Origin: Oscillospiraceae bacterium
Lineage (GTDB): Bacteria > Bacillota > Clostridia > Oscillospirales > Oscillospiraceae
Direction: 5' to 3'
Assembly: GCA_017406005.1 (NCBI GenBank)
Contig: JAFQZI010000106.1
Coordinates: 1 to 37,196 of the forward strand
Length of the DNA: 37,196 nt
Of this stretch, positions 7,683 to 16,531 are shown in pieces. The number at the start of each line of letters is the position of its first letter. The first letter of the stretch is position 1. The notes under the pieces are model-generated. The model searched no databases. It saw only the letters and a program-made list of their open reading frames with translations, and was not told the DNA's origin. Both the position numbers and the translations under genes were made by a program.

Positions 7683-9467
7683 ATGCAGGAACTGGAATAT
7701 CCGTTTCAGGCTCAATTATTGATACGGAAACGAAAGATGCTGAAAAAACAGCTTCTTGAAAAGGGCTCTTTTATAGAGAAGAAAATCGCGGTACTCGGTG
7801 GATCGACTACACATGATATCATTGATATTTTGGAGCTTTTTCTTCTTAATCAGGGAATCCGCGCTTCCTTCTACGAATCGGAGTATGCACAATACTGGAA
7901 TGATGTGATGTTCGACAATCCTGAGCTTCGCCGATTCCAACCGGATGTTATTTTTATCCATACATCAAACAGAAATATATTTTGTTGGCCGGAAGCTTCT
8001 GACAGCAAAGATCAGGTTTATAAAAAAGAAGAAAATCTTTTTGAGCATTTTTCTCAAATGTGGAAGCGGCTGGAATCTGTTTACCACTGCCCGATTATAC
8101 AGAATAACTTTGAATATCCATTTTTTAGGATACAGGGGAATCGGGATGCCTATGATTATCGGGGGAGAGTTCATTTTGTTACAAAAATGAATCTACTGTT
8201 TGCTGATTATGCTTCGGAACACGATGGTTTTTATATCAATGATATTAATTATCTGTCTGCAGATTTCGGCCTGGAGAAATGGGCGGATCCATCCTTCTGG
8301 TATATGTATAAGTATGCACTGTCATTTGATGCAATTCCGTCGCTTGCTTTTAATGTTTCAAACATTATAAAATCAATCTACGGAAAAAACAAGAAAGCTC
8401 TGGCACTTGATTTGGATAATACTCTCTGGGGGGGTATTGTCGGGGATGACGGACCTGAAAATCTCGAAATCGGACAGGAGACTGCTCTCGGTCAGGCATA
8501 TAGTGAGTTTCAGTATTATCTGAAGGAATTGAATCAATATGGTGTGCTTCTTAGCATTATCTCCAAGAATCAGCCAGAAAATGCTGATGCAGGGCTCAGC
8601 CTCCCTCAGATGGTGTTGAAAAAGGATGATTTTGTTTCGATCAAGGCAAACTGGGAGCCTAAAAGTGTCAATCTCTCCCACCTCGCGCAGGAGATCTCGC
8701 TTTTGCCCGAAAGCTTTGTTTTTGTGGATGACAACCCGGCAGAGCGCGAAATCGTTCGTCAACAGTATCCTTCATCCGGGATACCGGTATTGAAGAAGGT
8801 AGAGGAGTATATTTCTGCAATTGACAAATCCGGCTTTTTTGAGGTGACGACTCTTTCCGGAGACGATTTGAAACGCACAGAAATGTATTCGCAGAACCTT
8901 CGGCGAGAACAGCATAAGGAGTTATTTGCGGATTATTCAGAGTATTTAAAGTCTCTTGATATGATTGCGGAAATACATCCGTTCGATAAAGCTGTGCTTT
9001 CGCGGGTGACACAGCTAACAAACAAATCAAATCAGTTTAACCTCACAACGAAACGATATTCGCAGGAAGAAATGGAAGCAATTTCACTCGATAATCGGTA
9101 CATAACTATATATGGCAGCTTGAAGGATTGTTTCGGAGATAACGGAATCGTCGCAGTTACGATCGGAGAAATAAAAGGTGAAGAAGTCGATATTATCCTT
9201 TGGTTGATGTCATGCAGGGTGCTGAAACGGGATATGGAAAAGGCAATGATGGACATGCTGGCTCACGAGGCTGTAAAAAGAAAGCTCACAAAAATCAACG
9301 GTTTTTATTATCCTACCGCGAAGAACGGAATGGTGAGGTCCTTTTACGGGGAATTGGGTTACATAAAGGAATGGGAGGATGCCAACGGAAATGCAAAATG
9401 GGTGCTTGATATTTCTCAGGGATATCAAAACAGGAATACAATAATATCTATTAATCAGGAGGAGTAA
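7683..9467 (+). CDS. FkbH-like HAD-IIIC protein (glyceryl-ACP type)
   Basis: A 594-residue three-part protein of the FkbH family. The N-terminal ~210 residues form an SGNH-like region (VLGGSTTHD near residue 40). The central HAD domain has motif I ALDLDNTLWGG with D243 and D245, and the late acidic motif FVDDNPAERE with D349/D350. The C-terminal GNAT-like part has the family mark NKSNQFNLTTKRY. Characterised FkbH proteins take 1,3-bisphosphoglycerate, dephosphorylate it and load a glyceryl group on an acyl carrier protein. A carrier gene starts 3 bases after the stop, which fits. The clustered VOC and MBOAT genes suggest the acyl group goes to a polysaccharide and not a polyketide; that final step is inference. 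Confidence 0.88.
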   Translation: MQELEYPFQAQLLIRKRKMLKKQLLEKGSFIEKKIAVLGGSTTHDIIDILELFLLNQGIRASFYESEYAQYWNDVMFDNPELRRFQPDVIFIHTSNRNIFCWPEASDSKDQVYKKEENLFEHFSQMWKRLESVYHCPIIQNNFEYPFFRIQGNRDAYDYRGRVHFVTKMNLLFADYASEHDGFYINDINYLSADFGLEKWADPSFWYMYKYALSFDAIPSLAFNVSNIIKSIYGKNKKALALDLDNTLWGGIVGDDGPENLEIGQETALGQAYSEFQYYLKELNQYGVLLSIISKNQPENADAGLSLPQMVLKKDDFVSIKANWEPKSVNLSHLAQEISLLPESFVFVDDNPAEREIVRQQYPSSGIPVLKKVEEYISAIDKSGFFEVTTLSGDDLKRTEMYSQNLRREQHKELFADYSEYLKSLDMIAEIHPFDKAVLSRVTQLTNKSNQFNLTTKRYSQEEMEAISLDNRYITIYGSLKDCFGDNGIVAVTIGEIKGEEVDIILWLMSCRVLKRDMEKAMMDMLAHEAVKRKLTKINGFYYPTAKNGMVRSFYGELGYIKEWEDANGNAKWVLDISQGYQNRNTIISINQEE

Positions 9468-9470
9468 ATC

Positions 9471-9713
9471 ATGGAAAGAACAGGAATCTTCGAAAAACTG
9501 AACGAAGTTTTTAGGGATATTTTTGATGATGAAACAATTACAGTAGGAGAAGAGACAACAGCAGCAGATATCGAAGGATGGGATTCTCTGACGCATATCA
9601 ATCTTCTCGCGACTATTGAGGATGAGTTTGATATTAAGTTTGAAATGAAAGATATTGTAAAAATGAAGAACGTCGGAGAAATGGCAGATCTTATCGAGGA
9701 TCAGCTGAAATGA
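9471..9713 (+). CDS. Acyl carrier protein
   Basis: An 80-residue acidic four-helix carrier protein. The phosphopantetheine attachment motif is GWDSLTHI with Ser39, followed by the usual helix II (LLATIEDEFDIKF) and a late MADLIEDQLK helix. It is a free-standing carrier, separate from fatty-acid acpP by context. It starts 3 bases after the FkbH-like gene with an AGGAGG site, and its stop overlaps the VOC gene start (ATGA). It most likely carries the short acyl group made by the FkbH-like enzyme. A phosphopantetheinyl transferase is not in the window and must be supplied from elsewhere. Confidence 0.95.
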   Translation: MERTGIFEKLNEVFRDIFDDETITVGEETTAADIEGWDSLTHINLLATIEDEFDIKFEMKDIVKMKNVGEMADLIEDQLK

Positions 9714-10096
9714 GGATCCATCATATCGGATATCTCGTGAAGCATATTGAGGCAGCAAGAGAGAGATTTGAAGAATTAGGCTATAACTTAAAAACGGATG
9801 TTGTGAAAGATAAGGAACGTGGTGTTCTTATCTGCTTTATAGAGAAAGATGGATATCTGATTGAGCTGGTCTCGCCTGCAGGAGAAGGTTCATCAGTCAA
9901 ATCTCTGATAAAACGCTACGGGAACACTCCATATCATATCTGTTATCAGGCCGATGACTTTGACAGAGACCTTTCTGAATTGGAGGCTGGTGGTTTTCTC
10001 CGTATCGATAGTCCTTCACCTGCTCCTGCAATAGAGGGAAGAAAAGTTTGCTTTCTTCAAAATTCGCAGATAGGAATGGTAGAGTTGCTGATGTAA
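9710..10096 (+). CDS. VOC family protein (methylmalonyl-CoA-epimerase-like)
   Basis: A 128-residue vicinal-oxygen-chelate protein made of two beta-alpha-beta3 modules. Likely metal ligands are a histidine of the N-terminal IHHIGYLV, a histidine in PYHICYQ at the start of the second module, and a glutamate in the terminal GMVELL. The layout resembles methylmalonyl-CoA epimerase and the small VOC proteins found beside FkbH genes. A role in epimerising or isomerising the carrier-bound acyl group is plausible but not shown. It overlaps the carrier gene by 4 bases. After it come 93 bases without a clear terminator before the MBOAT gene. Confidence 0.82.
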   Translation: MRIHHIGYLVKHIEAARERFEELGYNLKTDVVKDKERGVLICFIEKDGYLIELVSPAGEGSSVKSLIKRYGNTPYHICYQADDFDRDLSELEAGGFLRIDSPSPAPAIEGRKVCFLQNSQIGMVELLM

Positions 10097-10189
10097 ATCA
10101 CTTTGTTTTTTAGTAATTTCGTCAGAAAACAATGGGAGAATTTTGATCTGTCCATGTAAGACTTTTTCCTGAAGAGGGAGATCTGCAGT

Positions 10190-11764
10190 ATGTCATTTGT
10201 CTCGTCCTCCTTTTATCTCATGATGGCCGTGCTGGTGCCTGTTTATTATCTGCTTTTCAGGTTCAAGCCTCAAATTCAGTGGCTTGTACTGCTGGCGGTA
10301 AGTTATATTTTTTATGCTTATTCATCTGCTAAATTTGTCGCCTTTCTTTTGGCATCGACAGTCATCTCATGGATTTTTCCTCTTTTATTTCAGAGAGAGG
10401 AGACACGCCTTGAAGATGCTCTTTTCGGACAGGAGCAGCTGTCTCAGGAGACGAAAAAACAACTGAAAAAAAAGACTGCCTTAAGAAAAAAGTATCTTAT
10501 GGCAGCTTGTCTGTCGTGCAATCTTGGCATCCTTGTCTTTTTAAAATATGCTGGTTTTTTAAACAGAATCGCAGGAGGAAGCTTTGCTTTCCATGTAGCG
10601 CTTCCTCTGGGTATTTCTTTTTATACTTTTCAAAGTCTGGGATATTGTATTGACGTATACAGGGGAATGGTGAATCCGGAAGCCAATTTTCTGAAGCATG
10701 CTCTTTTTATCTGTTACTTTCCCCAGATCAGCCAGGGCCCGATTGGAAAATATGAGAATCTGGGCCCGCAGCTTTTTGCCCCGCATGGTTTTGAAGGACT
10801 AGAGGTCCGAAGAGGGGTTGAGCGCTTTTTAATCGGACTGTTTAAAAAACTGGTAGTGGCAAACAACCTGGGCCTTTTCGTTGATTCTGTTTATAATACG
10901 GTTCCGAATCGCTCCGGGATAGTCCTTGCTCTGGCAACAGTCTTATACGCTTTTCAGCTTTATGCTGATTTTTCGGGTTATATGGACATGGCATGTGGTG
11001 TTTCCCAGTGTCTTGGAATCCAGCTTGCTGAGAATTTTGAAACACCTTATTTTTCTGGTTCTATCAGTGAATTCTGGCGCAGATGGCATATCACCTTAGG
11101 CGCATGGTTTCGTGATTATCTATATTATCCTATCCTGCGATCTTCCACTTTTTCCAAATTAGGGAAGGTGTTGAGAAAAAAGGGGAAGAAAAAGCTGGCG
11201 CAAAAGTTGCCGGTATCTCTTGCTCTTTTTGTGACCTGGTTTCTGATTGGTTTGTGGCATGGTGCTGATTATACGTTCATCTGCTATGGGCTTTATCATG
11301 GGATGTTTATTATCCTTGATACACTCCTGTCGGACTTTTATGAAAAAACAAGGCAGGGACTTTCTGTCGATACGGCATCGTGGTTTTGGACTTCTTTCCG
11401 AATTCTGAGAACTTTTTGCATAACCTGTTTTGGATACATCCTTTTCAGAGCAGACGGTATGTCTACCGCATGGCTTGTGCTGGAGCGTATTTTCAGGTTT
11501 TTCTATTATGAAGGATGGAGCACAGGCTTCTATTCCGAACAGTTTGACATATTCTACTGGTGCTGCATTGCCATTTTGCTTCTTGCACTCTTTGGAATGG
11601 AACTGATCGAACGGAAAGAAAGTGTTATGTTCTGGCTTGACAGGCAAAAGCTCCCAATCAGATGGGGCATTCTATATTTTCTTATCGGCTCTGTCCTTTG
11701 TGTGGTTCTGTTTTCTGATGTCCATGAGGCAAGCGCAGGGAATTTTCTGTATTTTAATTTTTAG
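10190..11764 (+). CDS. MBOAT family O-acyltransferase (AlgI/DltB-like)
   Basis: A 524-residue polytopic membrane protein of the MBOAT family. It has the typical N-terminal run (hydrophobic helices, then SYIFYAYSS), PLGISFYTFQSLGYCIDVYRG, QISQGPI, FWRRWHITLGAWFRDYLYYP and the catalytic GLWHGADYTFICYGLYHG, where the first histidine (about residue 358) is the conserved active-site residue. AlgI and DltB relatives move an acyl group across the membrane onto a polysaccharide or teichoic acid. Here the donor could be the neighbouring carrier protein, as in the Dlt system. GAAGAGGGAGA lies upstream of the ATG. Its partner is probably the SGNH-like protein encoded at 6724-7677. Confidence 0.95.
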   Translation: MSFVSSSFYLMMAVLVPVYYLLFRFKPQIQWLVLLAVSYIFYAYSSAKFVAFLLASTVISWIFPLLFQREETRLEDALFGQEQLSQETKKQLKKKTALRKKYLMAACLSCNLGILVFLKYAGFLNRIAGGSFAFHVALPLGISFYTFQSLGYCIDVYRGMVNPEANFLKHALFICYFPQISQGPIGKYENLGPQLFAPHGFEGLEVRRGVERFLIGLFKKLVVANNLGLFVDSVYNTVPNRSGIVLALATVLYAFQLYADFSGYMDMACGVSQCLGIQLAENFETPYFSGSISEFWRRWHITLGAWFRDYLYYPILRSSTFSKLGKVLRKKGKKKLAQKLPVSLALFVTWFLIGLWHGADYTFICYGLYHGMFIILDTLLSDFYEKTRQGLSVDTASWFWTSFRILRTFCITCFGYILFRADGMSTAWLVLERIFRFFYYEGWSTGFYSEQFDIFYWCCIAILLLALFGMELIERKESVMFWLDRQKLPIRWGILYFLIGSVLCVVLFSDVHEASAGNFLYFNF

Positions 11765-11773
11765 GAGGAGAAG

Positions 11774-13837
11774 ATGACAGCGAGAAATAAAGGGAAAGCA
11801 GCTATCTGCTTCGGGCTTTTTTCAGCGATCTCTTTTCTTTCTGCTTTTGCAAGTATCTGCCTGGGAGTTTCTGCAAAAAGTTGTTTTATTTTTTCAATCT
11901 ATCAGATTTTCCTGATATTTTTCCCGGGTATTGCTGCATTTCTCTGGCTCTATCCGGGAGAGAGAGTCTCTCCCTTCAGTCTTATTTTTCTGTCATTTGC
12001 CATTGGGTATGGGATAAATATCCTTACATATTTTCCTGTTGTATTTATCAGTCCTACGCAGGTGGGGATGACAGTTGTATTGGCAGCCATAACGCTGTTT
12101 TTTGCAATTGGAGCTTTCTGCCGTAGGAAACCGATAGAGATCTTAAAGCTCGGGAAAGAAGATGTATTTTTTATTGTACTGTTTGTCTTGTTTTATGGCG
12201 TTGCTTTTTTCGGATACTGTGGTAATACACTCCCGAGCCTTACAGAACCCTCCATGTATTATCATCAGGATGGGCTCTATTGGGTCGAAAATGCAGCTGC
12301 ACTGAAAATTACATTTCCCCCTCAGGAACTACGCTATAGCGGCATGAGGCTTTTTTATCATTATTTTGCCAGTATCTATGTTGCAGTAGCCAGTTTCATT
12401 ACAGGGATAGACTGTTTTACTATTGCTTATTCTCTATACAACCTCTGCCGTTGCCTTCTGCTTTTCGGTGGGCTGTATTTCGCTTCACAGGTATTTATCA
12501 GTGGGGAAAAAATGCAGATTCTGTTTCTTGTTTCTGTGCTGTTTACCACTGGAATTGAACGATATACCCTCATGAAGTACGTGAATCAGCTGATTTTTCT
12601 GCCTTTCGGGTTTGATATTGCTGTGGGATATGGCGCTTATTTTGCAGCTTTTCTCTATCGACAGTTTAAAACAGCAGTGTTCAGAAAAGATCTGCTTTTC
12701 CTGTCTGCGGTTTCATTGTTCCTTTGTATTGGCCACAAGGCTCCTGTTGCGGTTATTTATATCTTTTTTTCAGGTGTTCTATGTCTGGGATGGCTGTTGA
12801 AAAAGAAGTATAAACACGCATTCTATTATGGGGGAGCCATTCTTGTGGTATTTTTTATTGTGATGATAGGCTGTATTGGGTTCCTTCTTCCGGGAGAAAG
12901 CAGAGTCAGTGCCGGAAGCTTCAGTCTGAATGCCTCTTTGAAAAACACTCATTTTTATGAGATACTGCATGCCTACAGGCGTTTGTCCGAAGCGGGTTCA
13001 CTATGGGATAAGGCAGTATCTGCTGCGACCTGGGGCGGAGCGATGGCTTTGTTCCTTCTGTGTATCCATCCGTTAATGTGGTATATCATGCTCCTTGGGA
13101 TAATAGAAGCATTCCGAGAGAGAAAATGGGACAGTATAAATCTAGCATTGGTCCTTTCAACAATAACGGGTACTGCTCTGGGTGTTTTGAATGAACAGGA
13201 GGGGATGAGCCAGCTTTATTACTGTATAGCCGGTTATGTACCCGGATTTCTGTTCGCTATGAGGAATATTAGCAGGGAAAGAAAAAAAAGGGGCTGGACA
13301 GCTCTGAAAGCTGCCCTTATGGTTTTCTTTCTGATCTGGGGGATGAAAAACTTCTTTGTCGATTCCGGCATGGTAGAAACGGCGGTATTTGTCGGGAAAA
13401 AGATTGTTCGTGGATATTCGGACAACCGCATAGAGGGAGATCCTATATTGGGATATCCTGCAAACAGTCTCCAGCTGTCAGATTATGAGGCTCTTAGTTG
13501 GATCCGGGACAATACCGAAAAAGACTGCCTTATCGTGTCAGACAGAGATGTTCGGCTGGAACAGAGAGTTTATATGTGTTATGGTACTTTCTCCGAGAGG
13601 CAGATGTATCTTGAAGGAGATGTCTATTTATACGGAGCCTACAGCAGGGAGCGGGAGGAAAGACGAGATCGGATCAGATGGCTCTATCTCAATGATGAGG
13701 AAGCATTTGAAAAAATAAAGGCGGATGGCGCTGATTATATTATTCAAACAAAATGGATCAGGCCGGAATACCTCGGCAAAGGCTGTACACCTGTCTTTGA
13801 GAATGAAACCATCAGAGTCTGGAGAATAAATGCCTGA
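11774..13837 (+). CDS. Large polytopic membrane protein, GT-C-like
   Basis: A 687-residue protein with about a dozen hydrophobic segments up to roughly residue 535 and a soluble C-terminal domain of about 150 residues. That domain begins LSDYEALSWIRDNTEKDCLIVSD, a pattern often seen in GT-C-type membrane glycosyltransferases (polytopic body plus small extracellular domain). An early extracytoplasmic loop contains SLTEPSMYYHQDGLYW, which is acidic and may hold catalytic residues. I do not recognise a named family. It starts 9 bases after the MBOAT gene with GGAGGAG, and its last 26 bases overlap the convergent glycosyltransferase gene on the other strand. The likely role is glycan transfer outside the membrane. 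Confidence 0.7.
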   Translation: MTARNKGKAAICFGLFSAISFLSAFASICLGVSAKSCFIFSIYQIFLIFFPGIAAFLWLYPGERVSPFSLIFLSFAIGYGINILTYFPVVFISPTQVGMTVVLAAITLFFAIGAFCRRKPIEILKLGKEDVFFIVLFVLFYGVAFFGYCGNTLPSLTEPSMYYHQDGLYWVENAAALKITFPPQELRYSGMRLFYHYFASIYVAVASFITGIDCFTIAYSLYNLCRCLLLFGGLYFASQVFISGEKMQILFLVSVLFTTGIERYTLMKYVNQLIFLPFGFDIAVGYGAYFAAFLYRQFKTAVFRKDLLFLSAVSLFLCIGHKAPVAVIYIFFSGVLCLGWLLKKKYKHAFYYGGAILVVFFIVMIGCIGFLLPGESRVSAGSFSLNASLKNTHFYEILHAYRRLSEAGSLWDKAVSAATWGGAMALFLLCIHPLMWYIMLLGIIEAFRERKWDSINLALVLSTITGTALGVLNEQEGMSQLYYCIAGYVPGFLFAMRNISRERKKRGWTALKAALMVFFLIWGMKNFFVDSGMVETAVFVGKKIVRGYSDNRIEGDPILGYPANSLQLSDYEALSWIRDNTEKDCLIVSDRDVRLEQRVYMCYGTFSERQMYLEGDVYLYGAYSREREERRDRIRWLYLNDEEAFEKIKADGADYIIQTKWIRPEYLGKGCTPVFENETIRVWRINA

Positions 13838-14768
13838 CTTCTTCCTGTTTCAGCCGAAGCAGTTCCAGTTCAAAGTCCTGCCGGTTTTTACGGTTGATCG
13901 TTTCCAAAATCATACCGGAAAAAATCGACTGTATAGATGCAATCATGATAAACCCGCTTACGATCAGTGTAGGAAAACGAGGAACAAAGCCGGTTCGGAA
14001 ATACTCTGCAAAAACCGGAAGGAAAAGAATCAGAGAGATCCCTGCAAGAACTGCAGAAATGAGCCCGTAAAAAACCAGCGGCTTATAGGTCCGGAACAAA
14101 CGCCATATGGTACGGAGGACCTTTAGCCCATCCGAATAGGTGTTCAACTTGGAAACGCTGTTTTCTGGCCGGTCGTGATAGTCTATGACCACGTTATCTG
14201 TAGCGAGATTCTTATCGATGGCGTGGATGCTCATTTCCGTTTCGATCTCAAAACCTTCTGAGAGTACCGGAAAAGTTTTGACAAACTGGTAGCTGAAAGC
14301 GCGATAACCGGTCAGAATGTCTTTAATATTGCTTTTGAACAGCATATTGATACTTTTTCGGACCAATCTGTTCCCAAAGTTGTGAAACAGGCGCTTGTTT
14401 TCTTCAAAGTAAGTGGAAGAGAGCCGATCGCCTATAACCATATCACATTGATGAGACAGTACTTTCTCAATCATTTCAGGAGCGGCTCCGGCGGGATAGG
14501 TATCATCCCCGTCTACAATGATATAGCACTCGGCATCAATTTCACGAAACATCCTGCGGATCACATTCCCTTTCCCCTGCCGGTATTCATGGCGAACAAA
14601 TGCACCCGCTTCGGTGGCAAGCTCAGCAGTATTGTCCGTTGAGTTATTATCATAAACGTATATTCTGCTGTTGTCCGGGATTACTTTTTGAAAATCCCGG
14701 ACAACTTTTCCTATCGTAAGGGCTTCGTTGTAACAGGGGATCAAAACTGCAACCTTGTCTCTGTTCAT
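13812..14768 (-). CDS. GT2 polyprenyl-phosphate sugar synthase-like (DPM1/GtrB-like)
   Basis: A 318-residue protein with a GT-A catalytic part and a C-terminal membrane part. Seen in order: VAVLIPCYNEALTIG, YVYDNNSTDNT, VDGDDTYP as the metal-binding DXD, GDRLSS, and DILTGYRAF with a following glutamate-rich IETEMS, all typical of dolichyl/undecaprenyl-phosphate mannosyl- or glucosyltransferases. Two hydrophobic helices follow at about 228-251 and 268-291. Such enzymes make polyprenyl-phosphate sugars used by GT-C transferases outside the membrane, and several GT-C-like genes sit nearby. It is the last gene of the minus-strand operon, 7 bases after the previous stop. Confidence 0.92.
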   Translation of the reverse strand: MNRDKVAVLIPCYNEALTIGKVVRDFQKVIPDNSRIYVYDNNSTDNTAELATEAGAFVRHEYRQGKGNVIRRMFREIDAECYIIVDGDDTYPAGAAPEMIEKVLSHQCDMVIGDRLSSTYFEENKRLFHNFGNRLVRKSINMLFKSNIKDILTGYRAFSYQFVKTFPVLSEGFEIETEMSIHAIDKNLATDNVVIDYHDRPENSVSKLNTYSDGLKVLRTIWRLFRTYKPLVFYGLISAVLAGISLILFLPVFAEYFRTGFVPRFPTLIVSGFIMIASIQSIFSGMILETINRKNRQDFELELLRLKQEEVRHLFSRL

Positions 14769-14775
14769 ATCGTGC

Positions 14776-16509
14776 TCAAACTCCTCTCGGTCTTAATGAA
14801 ATTGCAAGGCCCAGAAACAAAGGAAGTGCAGTGGCAAGAGCATAAAAATAATGAAAGGCAGTGATCGGGCCCGCAATGACTGTCAGCCACAGCGCGAAAC
14901 AAATCAGCATAGGGTACAATACGGGAAACTGTTTTTTCAGGGCTAACAGGGCGGCACTGAAAAGATAGAGAATCACAAAGAAACCCATACTAAAAAAGAC
15001 AGATAAAACGGACATCAAAGATATGCTGTCATATAGACTGATCAGAGAGTAACGGAGAGGTGCAAATATCGTGTTCTGTGTGAGATTCAGTCCGTTTGGC
15101 TGATAGATTTCAGCTGTAATGGTGGAAGAGCGTATATTGGGTGACCAGTATCCTCTGGTATGCAGGAGAAAGGCATCCAGATAGGTTCTGGGATAATGGA
15201 GACCGATTCGTATCCAGCTCTTCATATATTTAAAAGGGGAGGCGGAAAAGGAGCCCGAGAGGAAGACGCGGGGATCTTTAATCGGATCAGAGTTGTCAGG
15301 AATGTAGTTATTTGCCAGGATCGAATAGTCGGGAATCACTTCCCCCAGAATTTGGAAATCTGACTCTTCAAGATCCGGATTATCCATGCTTACCACGCGG
15401 GCGAGCATCTGAAGAGGAAGGCTGAGAGCCTCTCCGGATGCAGAGCGGGCAGCTCCTGCAACATCAAAGATGACATACCGGTATCCGGCAACGAGCAACA
15501 GAACAGAGAGGAAGATAATCAGCAGCCGCTTCGCCTGTCTGGAGCAACACAACATCAGCAGTGGAAAACCGACCAGAAAAGCATAATAACCATTGTTCCT
15601 GACAGTACAGAAGAAAAAGAAAAGAAGGATCAGACTGATTATACGGCCTCTGTTTTTCACAGAGGATTTTTCCTCTCGAAGCTCCCGAATCAGCAGAATC
15701 ATAATCAAAAGGACTGCCCCTGCAAAGGGAACATCCTTGTACATTGTCACGGAGTAAAAACCGTTGATAGGATAAAGAGCATAGAAGAGGAAAGCGCAAA
15801 TCTGGATGCCTATACTGGCCCCGTTTTCTGCCAGAAAACAGATACAAAGAGCAAAAAGAATCGCCATTACAGCCATCTGCAGAATAGAATAGACGGCAAC
15901 ACCGGCTTCAAGACCCCCAAATAGAGAGCCGATTGAAAGGCAGATCCTTATCAGAAACTGGTGGATAATCGGATGATGGTTGCTAAGGGGTGACAGACCG
16001 ATCTGCTGACGGATCTCACCGATGGCATCGGAATTGACGTTGCCGGGAAAGCTGGCAAGAAGATACGGCAGCCAGAATAAGAGAATAAACCCTGCGAGGG
16101 GAAGTAGGCAGGCTCTGGAATTGCCGCTCTTGAAAGATGTAAAAGTCGGTTTTCTCAAAAGGACGGATAAAAGCCAGGAGAGCGAATAGAAGAAAAAAAC
16201 AGCCATACCGACAGAACAGGCTGCTGTTCTGAGTGAAAATGTGAAAAGTCCGTTCACACGAAGCTCATGGTCGAGAGCAATCAGTATGCTGTAAAGAATA
16301 CTGAGAATAGCCGAGGCAATTTTCACCGGTTTCAAGGCTTTTTCAGCGTAGAAACGCTGAAAGAAAAGGAAAAGAAGAAAAAAGAGAATTACCCATATCA
16401 GGTTGGGTTCGGAGTAGAAAAAGAAACGAAAAGAGCATGTGCATAGGAAGCTTAATATCGGTATTTCTGCGCGCTTCAGGTTCCTTTTTGTGCACGAAAG
16501 AGAAAACAT
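14776..16509 (-). CDS. DUF6020-like polytopic membrane protein
   Basis: A 577-residue membrane protein with about 12-14 hydrophobic helices. A characteristic external loop near residue 155 reads FPGNVNSDAIGEI and is followed by LSNHHPIIHQFL; the Asp and His pair here is what DUF6020 and other GT-C-like proteins use as acceptor/donor site. A second soluble stretch lies around residues 365-440. It probably moves sugar from a polyprenyl-phosphate donor to a wall glycan. An AGGAGG site sits 5 bases before the ATG. It lies between the mannosyltransferase-like gene and the GT2 gene in one operon. The biochemical role is inferred from family resemblance only. Confidence 0.75.
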   Translation of the reverse strand: MFSLSCTKRNLKRAEIPILSFLCTCSFRFFFYSEPNLIWVILFFLLFLFFQRFYAEKALKPVKIASAILSILYSILIALDHELRVNGLFTFSLRTAACSVGMAVFFFYSLSWLLSVLLRKPTFTSFKSGNSRACLLPLAGFILLFWLPYLLASFPGNVNSDAIGEIRQQIGLSPLSNHHPIIHQFLIRICLSIGSLFGGLEAGVAVYSILQMAVMAILFALCICFLAENGASIGIQICAFLFYALYPINGFYSVTMYKDVPFAGAVLLIMILLIRELREEKSSVKNRGRIISLILLFFFFCTVRNNGYYAFLVGFPLLMLCCSRQAKRLLIIFLSVLLLVAGYRYVIFDVAGAARSASGEALSLPLQMLARVVSMDNPDLEESDFQILGEVIPDYSILANNYIPDNSDPIKDPRVFLSGSFSASPFKYMKSWIRIGLHYPRTYLDAFLLHTRGYWSPNIRSSTITAEIYQPNGLNLTQNTIFAPLRYSLISLYDSISLMSVLSVFFSMGFFVILYLFSAALLALKKQFPVLYPMLICFALWLTVIAGPITAFHYFYALATALPLFLGLAISLRPRGV

Positions 16510-16531
16510 GTTGTCCTCCTGATCATCTGCT

